A DNA stretch of 53,380 nt from Eubacteriales bacterium. GTDB taxonomy: Bacteria; Bacillota; Clostridia; Lachnospirales; Lachnospiraceae. The number at the start of each line of letters is the position of its first letter. The first letter of the stretch is position 1. The notes beneath the pieces were generated by a model. The model saw only the letters and a program-made list of their open reading frames with translations. It did no database searches and was not told the origin of the DNA. The stretch covers positions 1-53,380 of the forward strand of contig JAUNPU010000024.1 in the NCBI GenBank assembly GCA_030536555.1, written 5' to 3'. The position numbers and the translations under genes are program-made. Positions 1 through 8,112 of the stretch are shown piece by piece.

Positions 1-43
1 TTCAAGTTTGCCACAAAATCTGAAAAATATCTAGGCGAGAGGT

Positions 44-76
44 TTGACGCTTACCTCCTTTCTCGCGAAGGGAGAC
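44..76 (-). repeat. Degenerate terminal CRISPR repeat
   Basis: The last 17 positions of this 33-nt unit match the consensus except for one base (TCTCGCGAAGGGAGAC in place of TCTCACGAAGGGAGAC), while the other half has diverged strongly. A spacer of normal length (77-109) separates it from the first perfect repeat. Decay of the leader-distal repeat is usual and fixes the array's polarity. Positions 1-43 show no further repeat. Confidence 0.9.
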
Positions 77-2170
77 CAGATAATCGCAGCGCATGGCCGC
101 CTCTCTCACATTTCAATCCACTCCCTTCTCACGAAGGGAGACACTGTGCCGTCTGCCATGCTTCTCACCTCGTTTCATTTCAATCCACTCCCTTCTCACG
201 AAGGGAGACTAAATCGCCAATTGCTTGAATTCTGGAAGCAGCATATTTCAATCCACTCCCTTCTCACGAAGGGAGACCGGAATCAGCTTGCCAGCCGGGA
301 GGCTGAGCTCAATTTCAATCCACTCCCTTCTCACGAAGGGAGACGGTTTTTTAAGGGGTATCTCAGATGTCTCACATATTTCAATCCACTCCCTTCTCAC
401 GAAGGGAGACCAGGACAAAGGATTCTGCCCGATCTATGGGAAAGATTTCAATCCACTCCCTTCTCACGAAGGGAGACCACAGCTGAAGAATCAGATCAGG
501 CAATTTAAGGCATTTCAATCCACTCCCTTCTCACGAAGGGAGACCTGGCGGGGCGATCGTGGGAATATCGACTAGGACCAATTTCAATCCACTCCCTTCT
601 CACGAAGGGAGACTTAAATGTCATTTTGCCCCTTCTTGCGCCGGCGCAATTTCAATCCACTCCCTTCTCACGAAGGGAGACGTGGAATATGGATGTGCAA
701 AAGGCGGCCTGGTATTATTTCAATCCACTCCCTTCTCACGAAGGGAGACAGGCCAGGGCGATGAAGACTCTGGAGGGTCTCATTATTTCAATCCACTCCC
801 TTCTCACGAAGGGAGACTGGGCGGCAGCGCCGGTTCCACGGCGGGCGGCTTGTATTTCAATCCACTCCCTTCTCACGAAGGGAGACAAGGCTGGCGTGGA
901 TCCGGATGACATTACTGCAGCATTTCAATCCACTCCCTTCTCACGAAGGGAGACTGTATGTGTCTCCTACGACAGGAAGTGCCTGGGCAATTTCAATCCA
1001 CTCCCTTCTCACGAAGGGAGACGATGCAGTATTTGATAGCACATATCAGAATCTGGTATTTCAATCCACTCCCTTCTCACGAAGGGAGACCATCGACGAC
1101 GAGGAACTGAAAGGAAAGTTTTTAATTTCAATCCACTCCCTTCTCACGAAGGGAGACGATAATTCCAATTGGAATTTATCTACGGCTAACAAATTTCAAT
1201 CCACTCCCTTCTCACGAAGGGAGACCCTCCAGTACATCGAAGATGAGAACGGGGATGGTATTTCAATCCACTCCCTTCTCACGAAGGGAGACGCAAGATG
1301 CCTTCCGATCTCACACCGAGACAGTTATTTCAATCCACTCCCTTCTCACGAAGGGAGACGGAGCGGCGGTGTACTTTGACGGAACGGGAATCACATTTCA
1401 ATCCACTCCCTTCTCACGAAGGGAGACCATCAAACACACCGTACTCTGTGCCAGAAGCAAAATTTCAATCCACTCCCTTCTCACGAAGGGAGACGATGGG
1501 ACTTGGCGGTGTCCTGTCTGTGGAACCACATTTCAATCCACTCCCTTCTCACGAAGGGAGACCAGGTGACGCCATTATCAGAAATGGGATAATGTCATTT
1601 CAATCCACTCCCTTCTCACGAAGGGAGACCATGTACGCTGTATCATTCTTTTTTCTCTGTTTCATTTCAATCCACTCCCTTCTCACGAAGGGAGACAGAG
1701 ACGGATGGACTAAGGAATGCACTTCCATTCCAATTTCAATCCACTCCCTTCTCACGAAGGGAGACGGATGATATCCTACATGGGACGGATACACCAGACA
1801 TTTCAATCCACTCCCTTCTCACGAAGGGAGACTATAAAAGCATATTGGCAGCAGGTCTTGAGGGATATTTCAATCCACTCCCTTCTCACGAAGGGAGACG
1901 TTCTGGTATCCATATCAATGACGCACTCGCATGTATTTCAATCCACTCCCTTCTCACGAAGGGAGACAGAAAATGTCCATGGTGTATTGTGAAAATCGAT
2001 ATTTCAATCCACTCCCTTCTCACGAAGGGAGACCTTGCCATGGCTACTATATATATCAATTTCGGAAACATTTCAATCCACTCCCTTCTCACGAAGGGAG
2101 ACCAGTAAGTGAATTCACACTTTCATCGAGCTTTTCCATTTCAATCCACTCCCTTCTCACGAAGGGAGAC

Positions 2171-2205
2171 TTTGCTTGACAATCCACGCATTGCATGGTA
2201 TAATT
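2171..2205 (+). promoter_or_regulatory. CRISPR spacer carrying a perfect consensus promoter
   Basis: This 35-nt spacer contains TTGACA at 2176-2181, exactly 17 nt, then TATAAT at 2199-2204, with an extended -10 TG at 2196-2197. The promoter points along the plus strand, opposite to pre-crRNA transcription, and would start RNA at about 2211 inside the next repeat. It would read across two more spacers, the leader, and antisense into cas2. The promoter match is seen directly. That the spacer was captured from a mobile-element promoter, and that it is active here, are inferences. Confidence 0.7.
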
Positions 2206-2375
2206 ATTTCAATCCACTCCCTTCTCACGAAGGGAGACATCTTGGGGCAGGAAAGAAAGTGTATCCCAAAAAGGCATTTCAATCCACTCCCTTCTCACGA
2301 AGGGAGACACACCGTCAAGATCGATGCGTCTGATAATGACGGATTTCAATCCACTCCCTTCTCACGAAGGGAGAC

Positions 2376-2544
2376 AGCAAATATAGCCAAAATCTCAATA
2401 TCTTTTTTATATCTTTTATGCGATTTCAACATATATTCATATTACTATATAAAATCAAATAAAATTATTACGTTGAATTTCCAGTAGTAGATAGTAAAAC
2501 CGGTGCGAATCCTCTGGAGATTTTATGAGTACATCATATTCGCA
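2376..2544 (-). promoter_or_regulatory. CRISPR leader
   Basis: This AT-rich 169-bp stretch lies between the first repeat and the cas2 stop codon. On the minus strand it ends GAGATTTTGGC then TATATTTGCT directly against the repeat, resembling the leader ends I associate with type I-C arrays. Several AT-rich hexamers could serve as the pre-crRNA promoter, but none is a clear consensus. A perfect 8-bp inverted repeat, GTGCGAAT (2503-2510) / ATTCGCAC (2538-2545), lies at its cas2-proximal end and touches the cas2 stop codon. Its role (terminator, binding site) is unknown. Confidence 0.8.
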
Positions 2545-2835
2545 CTACATTATCAAAGGTTCTGTAACATCAAAACCTGGTTTTGCACCGATATGCTCTA
2601 CTTTGTTTTTATACTTATCTCCAAGGTAATAAAACCGAAGGCTGTCTACCTGCTTATCAATGATTCCTTCCAAAATGGCCTTCACTTCTCTGCATTTTGC
2701 AGCATCCATATTACACTCAAAGACTGAATTCTGTACTCGCTGTCCATAATTCACACATTGTTTTGCTACCTGCCTGAGTCGTTTTCTTCCTGCAGCGGTC
2801 TCTGTACTCACATCATATGTAATTAATACCAGCAT
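2545..2835 (-). CDS. cas2: CRISPR-associated endonuclease Cas2, type I-C
   Basis: This 96-aa protein is the normal Cas2 length. It starts MLVLITYDVST, the first beta strand of the ferredoxin-like fold with the conserved Asp of Cas2, and has the expected NSVFECNMD segment in the middle. With Cas1 and Cas4 it forms the complex that selects, trims and integrates new spacers at the leader end of the array. It is the last gene of the operon, 7 bp after cas1, and is followed directly by the leader. The promoter found in spacer 2171-2205 would generate RNA antisense to this gene. Identity is secure from sequence and position. Confidence 0.97.
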   Translation of the reverse strand: MLVLITYDVSTETAAGRKRLRQVAKQCVNYGQRVQNSVFECNMDAAKCREVKAILEGIIDKQVDSLRFYYLGDKYKNKVEHIGAKPGFDVTEPLIM

Positions 2836-2842
2836 GCTTCAC

Positions 2843-3874
2843 CTACTTCCACAGGAATGGCGGATATGCATCCAAATCTCCTCGCAGAAAGCGTGCCAGT
2901 AACATTGCCTGCACATAAGGCACCATCCCCCACTCTATTTTTTCTTGTAAAAATGGATGTGTAATCATTTCCTGCTTCTTCATCTGCCATTGTGTAAGAA
3001 ACAGCTTTCTGGTATCATCATCCATAATAACTGCACCGTTTTCTTTTTGCGAAAATCCTTTTGCATCAATTATTCTTTTATTGATCAATGTCAAAACAAA
3101 CCGGTCAGCCATAACACTTCTAAGTTCTTCTATCATATCCAGCGCCAGAGACATTCGCCCCGGGCGGTCTGTATGAAAAAAGCCTGCATAAGGATCTAAT
3201 CCAACGGTTTCCAATGCTCCGGCACACATACCTGTCAGTAACGTGTATGCAAAAGAAAGCATTGCATTTACACAATCTGTCGGCGGTCTTTTTGATCTTC
3301 CATGAAAAGCGAACTGGTCTTTCTGTTGCAAAATCAAATCGTCAAATACCGAAAAATATATAGAAGCAGCTTCTCCTTCAAGCCCCCTTAATTCTTCAGA
3401 AGATTCACAAATTTTTATCTTTTTTAAAGATTCTGATAAAAAACCGCATTTTCGTTTGATTTTCTCCGCGTCCAGCCGCATTGGGTAATCCCTTGCTGCC
3501 CGCCCCAACACCCATTTTGCATTGTAAACTTTGCCCAAAATACAATTCCTGGCTATCTTGATGCTGGCACCACAATCCATTGCTACACGATACTGCTCCT
3601 TCCGTAAAACAATGTTTCCTCGCATCTCCCCTGATACTCTGGCCAAAAATCTTCCATTCTGTGTTAAAAATGTTAAGCCAATGTCACGTTTTGCACAGGC
3701 TCCCATTAATGCCGGACTTGCACCTGTATAACCAAAAGTCACAATTGCTTCGAGATTATGCAGCGGTATTCTGCCTATCTCGTCCTGATTCTCGTAAACA
3801 ACTACATTTTCCCCATCTAATGAGAGATATCGGTCTGGTGAAGTAACATACAATGTATTCAAGAGTCTCTTCAT
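2843..3874 (-). CDS. cas1: CRISPR-associated integrase Cas1, type I-C
   Basis: This 343-aa Cas1 has an N-terminal beta domain beginning MKRLLNTLYVTSPDRYLSL and a helical catalytic domain. The expected metal-binding residues are visible: Glu166 in LRGLEGEAASIYF, His234 in GFFHTDRPGR, and Asp246/Glu249 in LALDMIEE. It is the catalytic integrase that joins prespacer 3' ends to the leader-side repeat. It sits between cas4 and cas2, the normal adaptation module of type I-C, with a 19-bp gap to cas4. Length and motifs are intact, so adaptation should be functional. The region's base composition is lower in GC than the spore and glycogen genes downstream. Confidence 0.97.
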   Translation of the reverse strand: MKRLLNTLYVTSPDRYLSLDGENVVVYENQDEIGRIPLHNLEAIVTFGYTGASPALMGACAKRDIGLTFLTQNGRFLARVSGEMRGNIVLRKEQYRVAMDCGASIKIARNCILGKVYNAKWVLGRAARDYPMRLDAEKIKRKCGFLSESLKKIKICESSEELRGLEGEAASIYFSVFDDLILQQKDQFAFHGRSKRPPTDCVNAMLSFAYTLLTGMCAGALETVGLDPYAGFFHTDRPGRMSLALDMIEELRSVMADRFVLTLINKRIIDAKGFSQKENGAVIMDDDTRKLFLTQWQMKKQEMITHPFLQEKIEWGMVPYVQAMLLARFLRGDLDAYPPFLWK

Positions 3875-3893
3875 TTCTATCTTTTACCTCATC

Positions 3894-4559
3894 TCACCCT
3901 TCTTCAACTGCATGCTCAATATAGTCCTCTACCCGTTTTTTTCCATTTAGGGTGGGAATGCAAATATCACATAAAGAGCATGCATTACAGCTTTTTGAAC
4001 GCTTTACTTTCGGCGTATAACTCTTTTCATAATATTGATGCATTTCCTTAAACATATTTCTAACCTTCGTTCTGCGCTCATCAGAGATTTCTACTTTTGT
4101 TCTGTGTCTGGTTTCCCCATAATACAGATATCCTTCCAAAATGTCACAGCACAACATCTCCTCCAGGCACATTGCCTGTGCAACCAATTGCAGAATATCA
4201 ACCTCATTCTCTTTCGGTTTTCCTCTTTTGTATTCAACTGGGATTACAATGTACCGGCCTTCCCGTCCATAAATCGGAATTCCGTTCTCCTTCGTCCGAT
4301 GAAACTCTACCACATCACATTCTCCACTGATTCCCAGTTCTCTGGAATGAACCGGCATTGCTCTGGAAATAATCAAATCACCTCTTTTCTCAGCAATGCT
4401 CTCATCATGTGCACGTTCATGTAAAAGATGTCCCTCCACCGTTCTTACATTTTCTTTCCACTGTAATTCTAGATAGGCCAGGGCCCATTGTCTTCTGCAA
4501 AAAGCAAAATGCTGAATACCTGATAATTGCAGGAACTCATCTTCATTATACAAAGTCAT
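3894..4559 (-). CDS. cas4: CRISPR-associated exonuclease Cas4
   Basis: This 221-aa Cas4 belongs to the RecB-like nuclease family. The Fe-S cluster ligands are visible: Cys21 in FAFCRRQW and the C-terminal CNACSLCDIC cluster (Cys191, 194, 197, 200). The nuclease core has ECDVVEF and VEYKRGKP, carrying the Asp and Glu-x-Lys of the PD-(D/E)XK fold. In type I-C systems Cas4 associates with Cas1-Cas2 and checks the PAM while trimming prespacers. The start overlaps the 3' end of cas7c by 14 bp, which indicates translational coupling. All key residues are present. Confidence 0.96.
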   Translation of the reverse strand: MTLYNEDEFLQLSGIQHFAFCRRQWALAYLELQWKENVRTVEGHLLHERAHDESIAEKRGDLIISRAMPVHSRELGISGECDVVEFHRTKENGIPIYGREGRYIVIPVEYKRGKPKENEVDILQLVAQAMCLEEMLCCDILEGYLYYGETRHRTKVEISDERRTKVRNMFKEMHQYYEKSYTPKVKRSKSCNACSLCDICIPTLNGKKRVEDYIEHAVEEG

Positions 4560-5403
4560 AAACCTCCGGTTTCACGCAGGGCAATTCTTCCAGTTCAACC
4601 TGATAATCATCAAAACAGCGCGGGTGATCCACCTTTTCTGTTACTTTTACACTTCTGTGTATTTTAGCCGTCGAAATCTGAGGCGTCTTTTCCTCATGCT
4701 GCCACCAGTAGAGTCGACAGACTTCCATGCTTCCCTCCGGTCTGGCCGATGACGTATCATTGTCAAATAAAGTTTTCAATGCTTCTTTCAATAGTTCTGC
4801 GTCTTCCTGAGAAAATCCGGTTTTCTCTGCCAACTGCACATTCACACTTCCCTTAATTTTGTACAAGCCAAAGCCAATTCTATGTTTCATTCCCATAGTA
4901 TCAGATGCTTTTCCTTCTTTTCCTGCCTCACTGTTAACACTCTTTGTTATCTGCATGCTGATCACATCCACCGGGGATACGCTGACTGCCTGATGGATAG
5001 AAACCGGTCCGCGAATTCCTAAAGAAACTTCCACCCCTTTAAATGCAAATACCTGACCAAAACTTCTGACATCAATCCATTTTTCACAGGCAAGCTCAGC
5101 ACATTTATCCCGATCCGCCTTCTTCTTTTTATCAATTTCTGCCTTTAATTCCTGATATCCTTCTGCACGCTCCCTTAAGCTGCCAAATCCATCGTCATTT
5201 CTGTCATCTGACTGAACAAAAATCGCCTGTCCCATGTCCTGAAGCCGATTACGAATTTTACGTTTAATGCATACATCTGATATTTCCCCATATCCGTCAA
5301 AATTCTCTCTCGGTCGATTTCCATTAAGCGGGTCTCCATTCGGATTCGCATTCGTTGCAGACACAAGCAGTACAAAATCAATTTTTCCCTTCAGCTCACT
5401 CAT
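4546..5403 (-). CDS. cas7c: Cascade backbone protein Cas7c (Csd2)
   Basis: This 285-aa Cas7 family protein begins with LLVSATNANPNGDP, the signature N-terminus of the Csd2/Csh2 group. Multiple copies coat the crRNA spacer and form the helical backbone of the type I-C interference complex. It also has the IDVRSFGQVFAF and GIRGPVSIHQAVSVSPV segments characteristic of the RRM-like core. It lies 3 bp after cas8c and overlaps cas4, so it is clearly within one transcript. Length is typical. Confidence 0.95.
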   Translation of the reverse strand: MSELKGKIDFVLLVSATNANPNGDPLNGNRPRENFDGYGEISDVCIKRKIRNRLQDMGQAIFVQSDDRNDDGFGSLRERAEGYQELKAEIDKKKKADRDKCAELACEKWIDVRSFGQVFAFKGVEVSLGIRGPVSIHQAVSVSPVDVISMQITKSVNSEAGKEGKASDTMGMKHRIGFGLYKIKGSVNVQLAEKTGFSQEDAELLKEALKTLFDNDTSSARPEGSMEVCRLYWWQHEEKTPQISTAKIHRSVKVTEKVDHPRCFDDYQVELEELPCVKPEVYDFV

Positions 5404-5406
5404 TTT

Positions 5407-7365
5407 TTAATCCTCCTCCACTTTATTTCTCAATGCGTAAACCTGATTATGAAATCCCAATAAATACAGACCATTCAAGCTATCATTTTTTTCAAAATCC
5501 CCTTCTTTAAATCTCCAGCAGATTTCTTCAATCAAATGACTGTAGAACAACTGATCCTGTATTGACAATTTTGCGTAATATGGCTGTATCCGCTCTTCGA
5601 TTAGTTTCCAGGTACGGAATGGCTGTTGAGAAAACGCATTCATCAGTCTTCTTGCACTTGTCAGTCTGTTTTCTGTGATTTTTCCATTCGCATCCCGCTC
5701 AAATGTCCGATATTCCATACAATCTGCTACTGCCAGCAATCGCCCAAATAGATAACTCCGCTCCTGACTTTCCTTATTCAGTGCCACCGTCCATACCTCA
5801 CTTTCTTTTCGCTCTATACTCTTCTTTTTCACAAGGGAGCAGGCTAACGCCAATGCACGTTCCCAGTTATATGGTTTTTCATAAGAGACAGGAGACGACG
5901 CCTTTTTCACTGCCAGACGAACCATATCATCTGGTATTTTCCGACCATAAATAATACATGGAATCAATCGCTTGCACACCTCTGCATACATTTTATCATT
6001 GGCTCCTTTTAAGGTCAATTCTCCCTTGCTCTCCACTCCATACAGGATATTTGCCACATCCTTTACACTGATCATACCATAGTATTGATAAAATGCTTTA
6101 TTTTTAAATTTGGTTTGAATCCAGCCACAACCAGTATACCAGCTTTCCAGATTTTTCAAATAAGCACTGGACATCAATGACCGACTTTCCATCATTGCCA
6201 GGCGTCCAGTTGTCGCTGCATCAAATGCCATCAAAATCATGCGGGAACCCGCATCCAACTTCTGGCGATATCCTTCAATTGCATTCAGGAACCTGACTGC
6301 TTCCCTCGGATTCGTTCCGCTGTACAGACCCTCTGGATCTTCCTCATCCCCCCAACTGTCTGTCGATTCATAAACATCACAGACCTGATCTGTGTCCATA
6401 CTCCACTCCGGTAGTTCACGCAAATCTGATTCCCAGATAACCACAGTCAAACCGTTCCATGTACGTCCCTGTTTTCGGATAATCCATTTTAGTGCATTAT
6501 GCGCCTTTTGTGAATCTTCATAGCCAACAGAAAAAGCCTCTTCCTTATTTACAAATCGCCCTCTGAACGTAAAGTTTGTCTCATCATTGGCAGAAATCAG
6601 TTTTGCCCCATCCCCTTCATTTCGTATTTTCTTTGGATGAAGATACGCTATCTGCACCTGTTCCCCCGTCAAGTAGGACAGTCCCTGTGCTCTGTCCATA
6701 TTTCTGCAATAGTCGATATACCGGTTCTGAAGTGAACTGTCTTTCCAGCATTCCGGCAATGCTTCAATCTGATTATTCAGCAAAAAGCTTCTGCTGCTAT
6801 CCCACTTTTTTTCAACCCGAAATCTTACGAATGCATCTGCCTGAGAGGACTTTTGTATTTTTTCCTCCTTCAGTACCTTTCCCTGCCCATCTACGGTCAA
6901 AACTCCCTGCGAAATCAGGTCTTTCATCAGCGAATTCTTTTTTAAATACCGCCAGATTGCCTGCACCTTTTCATGCGAATACGATGATAAAGCCCACTTT
7001 TCCAAATCGACCATAAATTTTTCATGATTTTCCGAAAAATTCTTTTCTTTATCCGGAACCACATAATCCATGTAATCCCCAGCCAGATATTTTAAATTAT
7101 CACACAACGGATGCGGTTCTATGCCTGCTGTCCTGGCTGCTGATTTCTCAGTCACCGGGATGATCGTTGTCTTGTCCTCTTCCTGCACCCGCTCTGCACG
7201 CAGAAAATCTCCTTCCGGATTCAGTGTGACCGTGATCTGAGCCTGTACTGTTGAATGAAATATTGGAAGCAGCACCAGCGGTTCACCATAGCGTCCCTCT
7301 GTCATCTTACCTGCTTCCTGTTCGTTCTTTTCATACAGATCACATAATTCCCTAATCCAGTTCAC
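5407..7365 (-). CDS. cas8c: Cascade large subunit Cas8c (Csd1)
   Basis: This 652-aa Csd1-type large subunit recognises the PAM and helps recruit Cas3. It starts MNWIRELCDLYEK, typical for the family. Work on other type I-C systems shows that the 3' end of cas8c also encodes a separate small subunit, Cas11c, from an internal start. The corresponding C-terminal segment (FGRLLAVADCMEYRTF... RTWKLIEERIQPYYAKL) is present. One in-frame ATG at 5925 would give a 172-aa product, but it lacks an obvious ribosome-binding site, so the internal start is unresolved. The start codon overlaps the 3' end of cas5c by 4 bp. Confidence 0.94.
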   Translation of the reverse strand: MNWIRELCDLYEKNEQEAGKMTEGRYGEPLVLLPIFHSTVQAQITVTLNPEGDFLRAERVQEEDKTTIIPVTEKSAARTAGIEPHPLCDNLKYLAGDYMDYVVPDKEKNFSENHEKFMVDLEKWALSSYSHEKVQAIWRYLKKNSLMKDLISQGVLTVDGQGKVLKEEKIQKSSQADAFVRFRVEKKWDSSRSFLLNNQIEALPECWKDSSLQNRYIDYCRNMDRAQGLSYLTGEQVQIAYLHPKKIRNEGDGAKLISANDETNFTFRGRFVNKEEAFSVGYEDSQKAHNALKWIIRKQGRTWNGLTVVIWESDLRELPEWSMDTDQVCDVYESTDSWGDEEDPEGLYSGTNPREAVRFLNAIEGYRQKLDAGSRMILMAFDAATTGRLAMMESRSLMSSAYLKNLESWYTGCGWIQTKFKNKAFYQYYGMISVKDVANILYGVESKGELTLKGANDKMYAEVCKRLIPCIIYGRKIPDDMVRLAVKKASSPVSYEKPYNWERALALACSLVKKKSIERKESEVWTVALNKESQERSYLFGRLLAVADCMEYRTFERDANGKITENRLTSARRLMNAFSQQPFRTWKLIEERIQPYYAKLSIQDQLFYSHLIEEICWRFKEGDFEKNDSLNGLYLLGFHNQVYALRNKVEED

Positions 7366-8093
7366 TCCATCACCTCCCAGTCATGGAACTCCTCAATACC
7401 GGTAAAATTATGTACACCGAACTTTTTTATCTCCATTTCGTGAATCCTGCGTTTCTGCGTACATTCCTCTGGCCTCAAAAATCGAATCACCCCATACTTC
7501 ATAACCGGATTCCAGAAACGCACTGTCATGTTTCCCTTATCTTCTTCCAGCATGGCTTCATCGGCATAGGTAATCCCATGATACATAAATCCAAAAGCCA
7601 GTTCCGCAATATCAGAATAGGCACTTTTCTCTGCCCCGGCATCAAAATCGCAGGGTTCCACATACCCCTGACATTCCCTTGTTCCCAGGAAAATATCGCG
7701 TCTCCCTCCGCGGGAAATCATCCTCTTTGCAATATTATGATGCTTATTTTCATTCCGGTCCTGTGCCAATTCCGGCCGATTCATATTCCACTCAAAATGT
7801 GCCCGCACCTGATAGCATACCTGCTTTAAATAAGTATAGTAGGATAAATCATTTCCTCCACCATATACTACGGGTCTGACACCCTTTGTCTCTGTCTGAA
7901 TCGGGTTCATAATCCGTACTTCGTCAATGATCCAAACCAGTGTTGGTTTCCAGTAAACGCTTTGTAAAATACCTTTCAATGCTTCATACGTTGGTATCTG
8001 ATATGAGCACTTTTCACCTCCAACCCGGGTAATCGGATCAGAAAACAATGCATAATCACCACTCACCTGAAACTCTACACGATTTTCATGCAT
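7362..8093 (-). CDS. cas5c: crRNA endonuclease Cas5c (Cas5d)
   Basis: This 243-aa Cas5 of the type I-C branch replaces Cas6: it cuts the repeat RNA at the base of the hairpin and stays bound to the 5' handle. The N-terminus VEFQVSGDYALFSDPITRVGGEK and the glycine-rich RMISRGGRRDIFLGTREC loop fit the family. A Lys-His pair in NENKHHNIAKR lies where catalytic Lys/His residues are expected. It sits between cas3 and cas8c, overlapping the latter by 4 bp. The repeat's perfect 8-bp stem is the matching substrate. Confidence 0.94.
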   Translation of the reverse strand: MHENRVEFQVSGDYALFSDPITRVGGEKCSYQIPTYEALKGILQSVYWKPTLVWIIDEVRIMNPIQTETKGVRPVVYGGGNDLSYYTYLKQVCYQVRAHFEWNMNRPELAQDRNENKHHNIAKRMISRGGRRDIFLGTRECQGYVEPCDFDAGAEKSAYSDIAELAFGFMYHGITYADEAMLEEDKGNMTVRFWNPVMKYGVIRFLRPEECTQKRRIHEMEIKKFGVHNFTGIEEFHDWEVME

Positions 8094-8112
8094 AAACTCC
8101 CCACCCCTTTCT

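Larger units (their letters stand above)
44..2375 (-). CRISPR. Type I-C CRISPR array, 35 repeats / 34 spacers
   Basis: Thirty-four identical 33-nt repeats plus one degenerate distal repeat alternate with 34 spacers of 33-37 nt. On the plus strand the repeat starts ATTTCAATCCA and ends GAAGGGAGAC. In the crRNA sense (minus strand) it starts GTCTCCCTTC and ends GGATTGAAAT, the typical type I-C ending. It contains a perfect 8-bp hairpin (CTCCCTTC / GAAGGGAG, loop of 4). Cleavage at the stem base would leave an 11-nt 5' handle, TGGATTGAAAT, as known for Cas5c processing. Repeat starts run 110, 177, 245 ... 2276, 2343 with no variation, so the array is recent or actively maintained. Transcription is inferred to run from the leader at 2376-2544 toward position 44, because the decayed repeat is at the low-coordinate end and the leader abuts cas2. 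Spacer sources were not identified. Confidence 0.98.

Noticed and set aside
44..2487. Open frames repeating the same peptide across the CRISPR array
   Set aside because: They are read-through translations of the 33-nt repeat and the spacers, in several frames, with no ribosome-binding sites.
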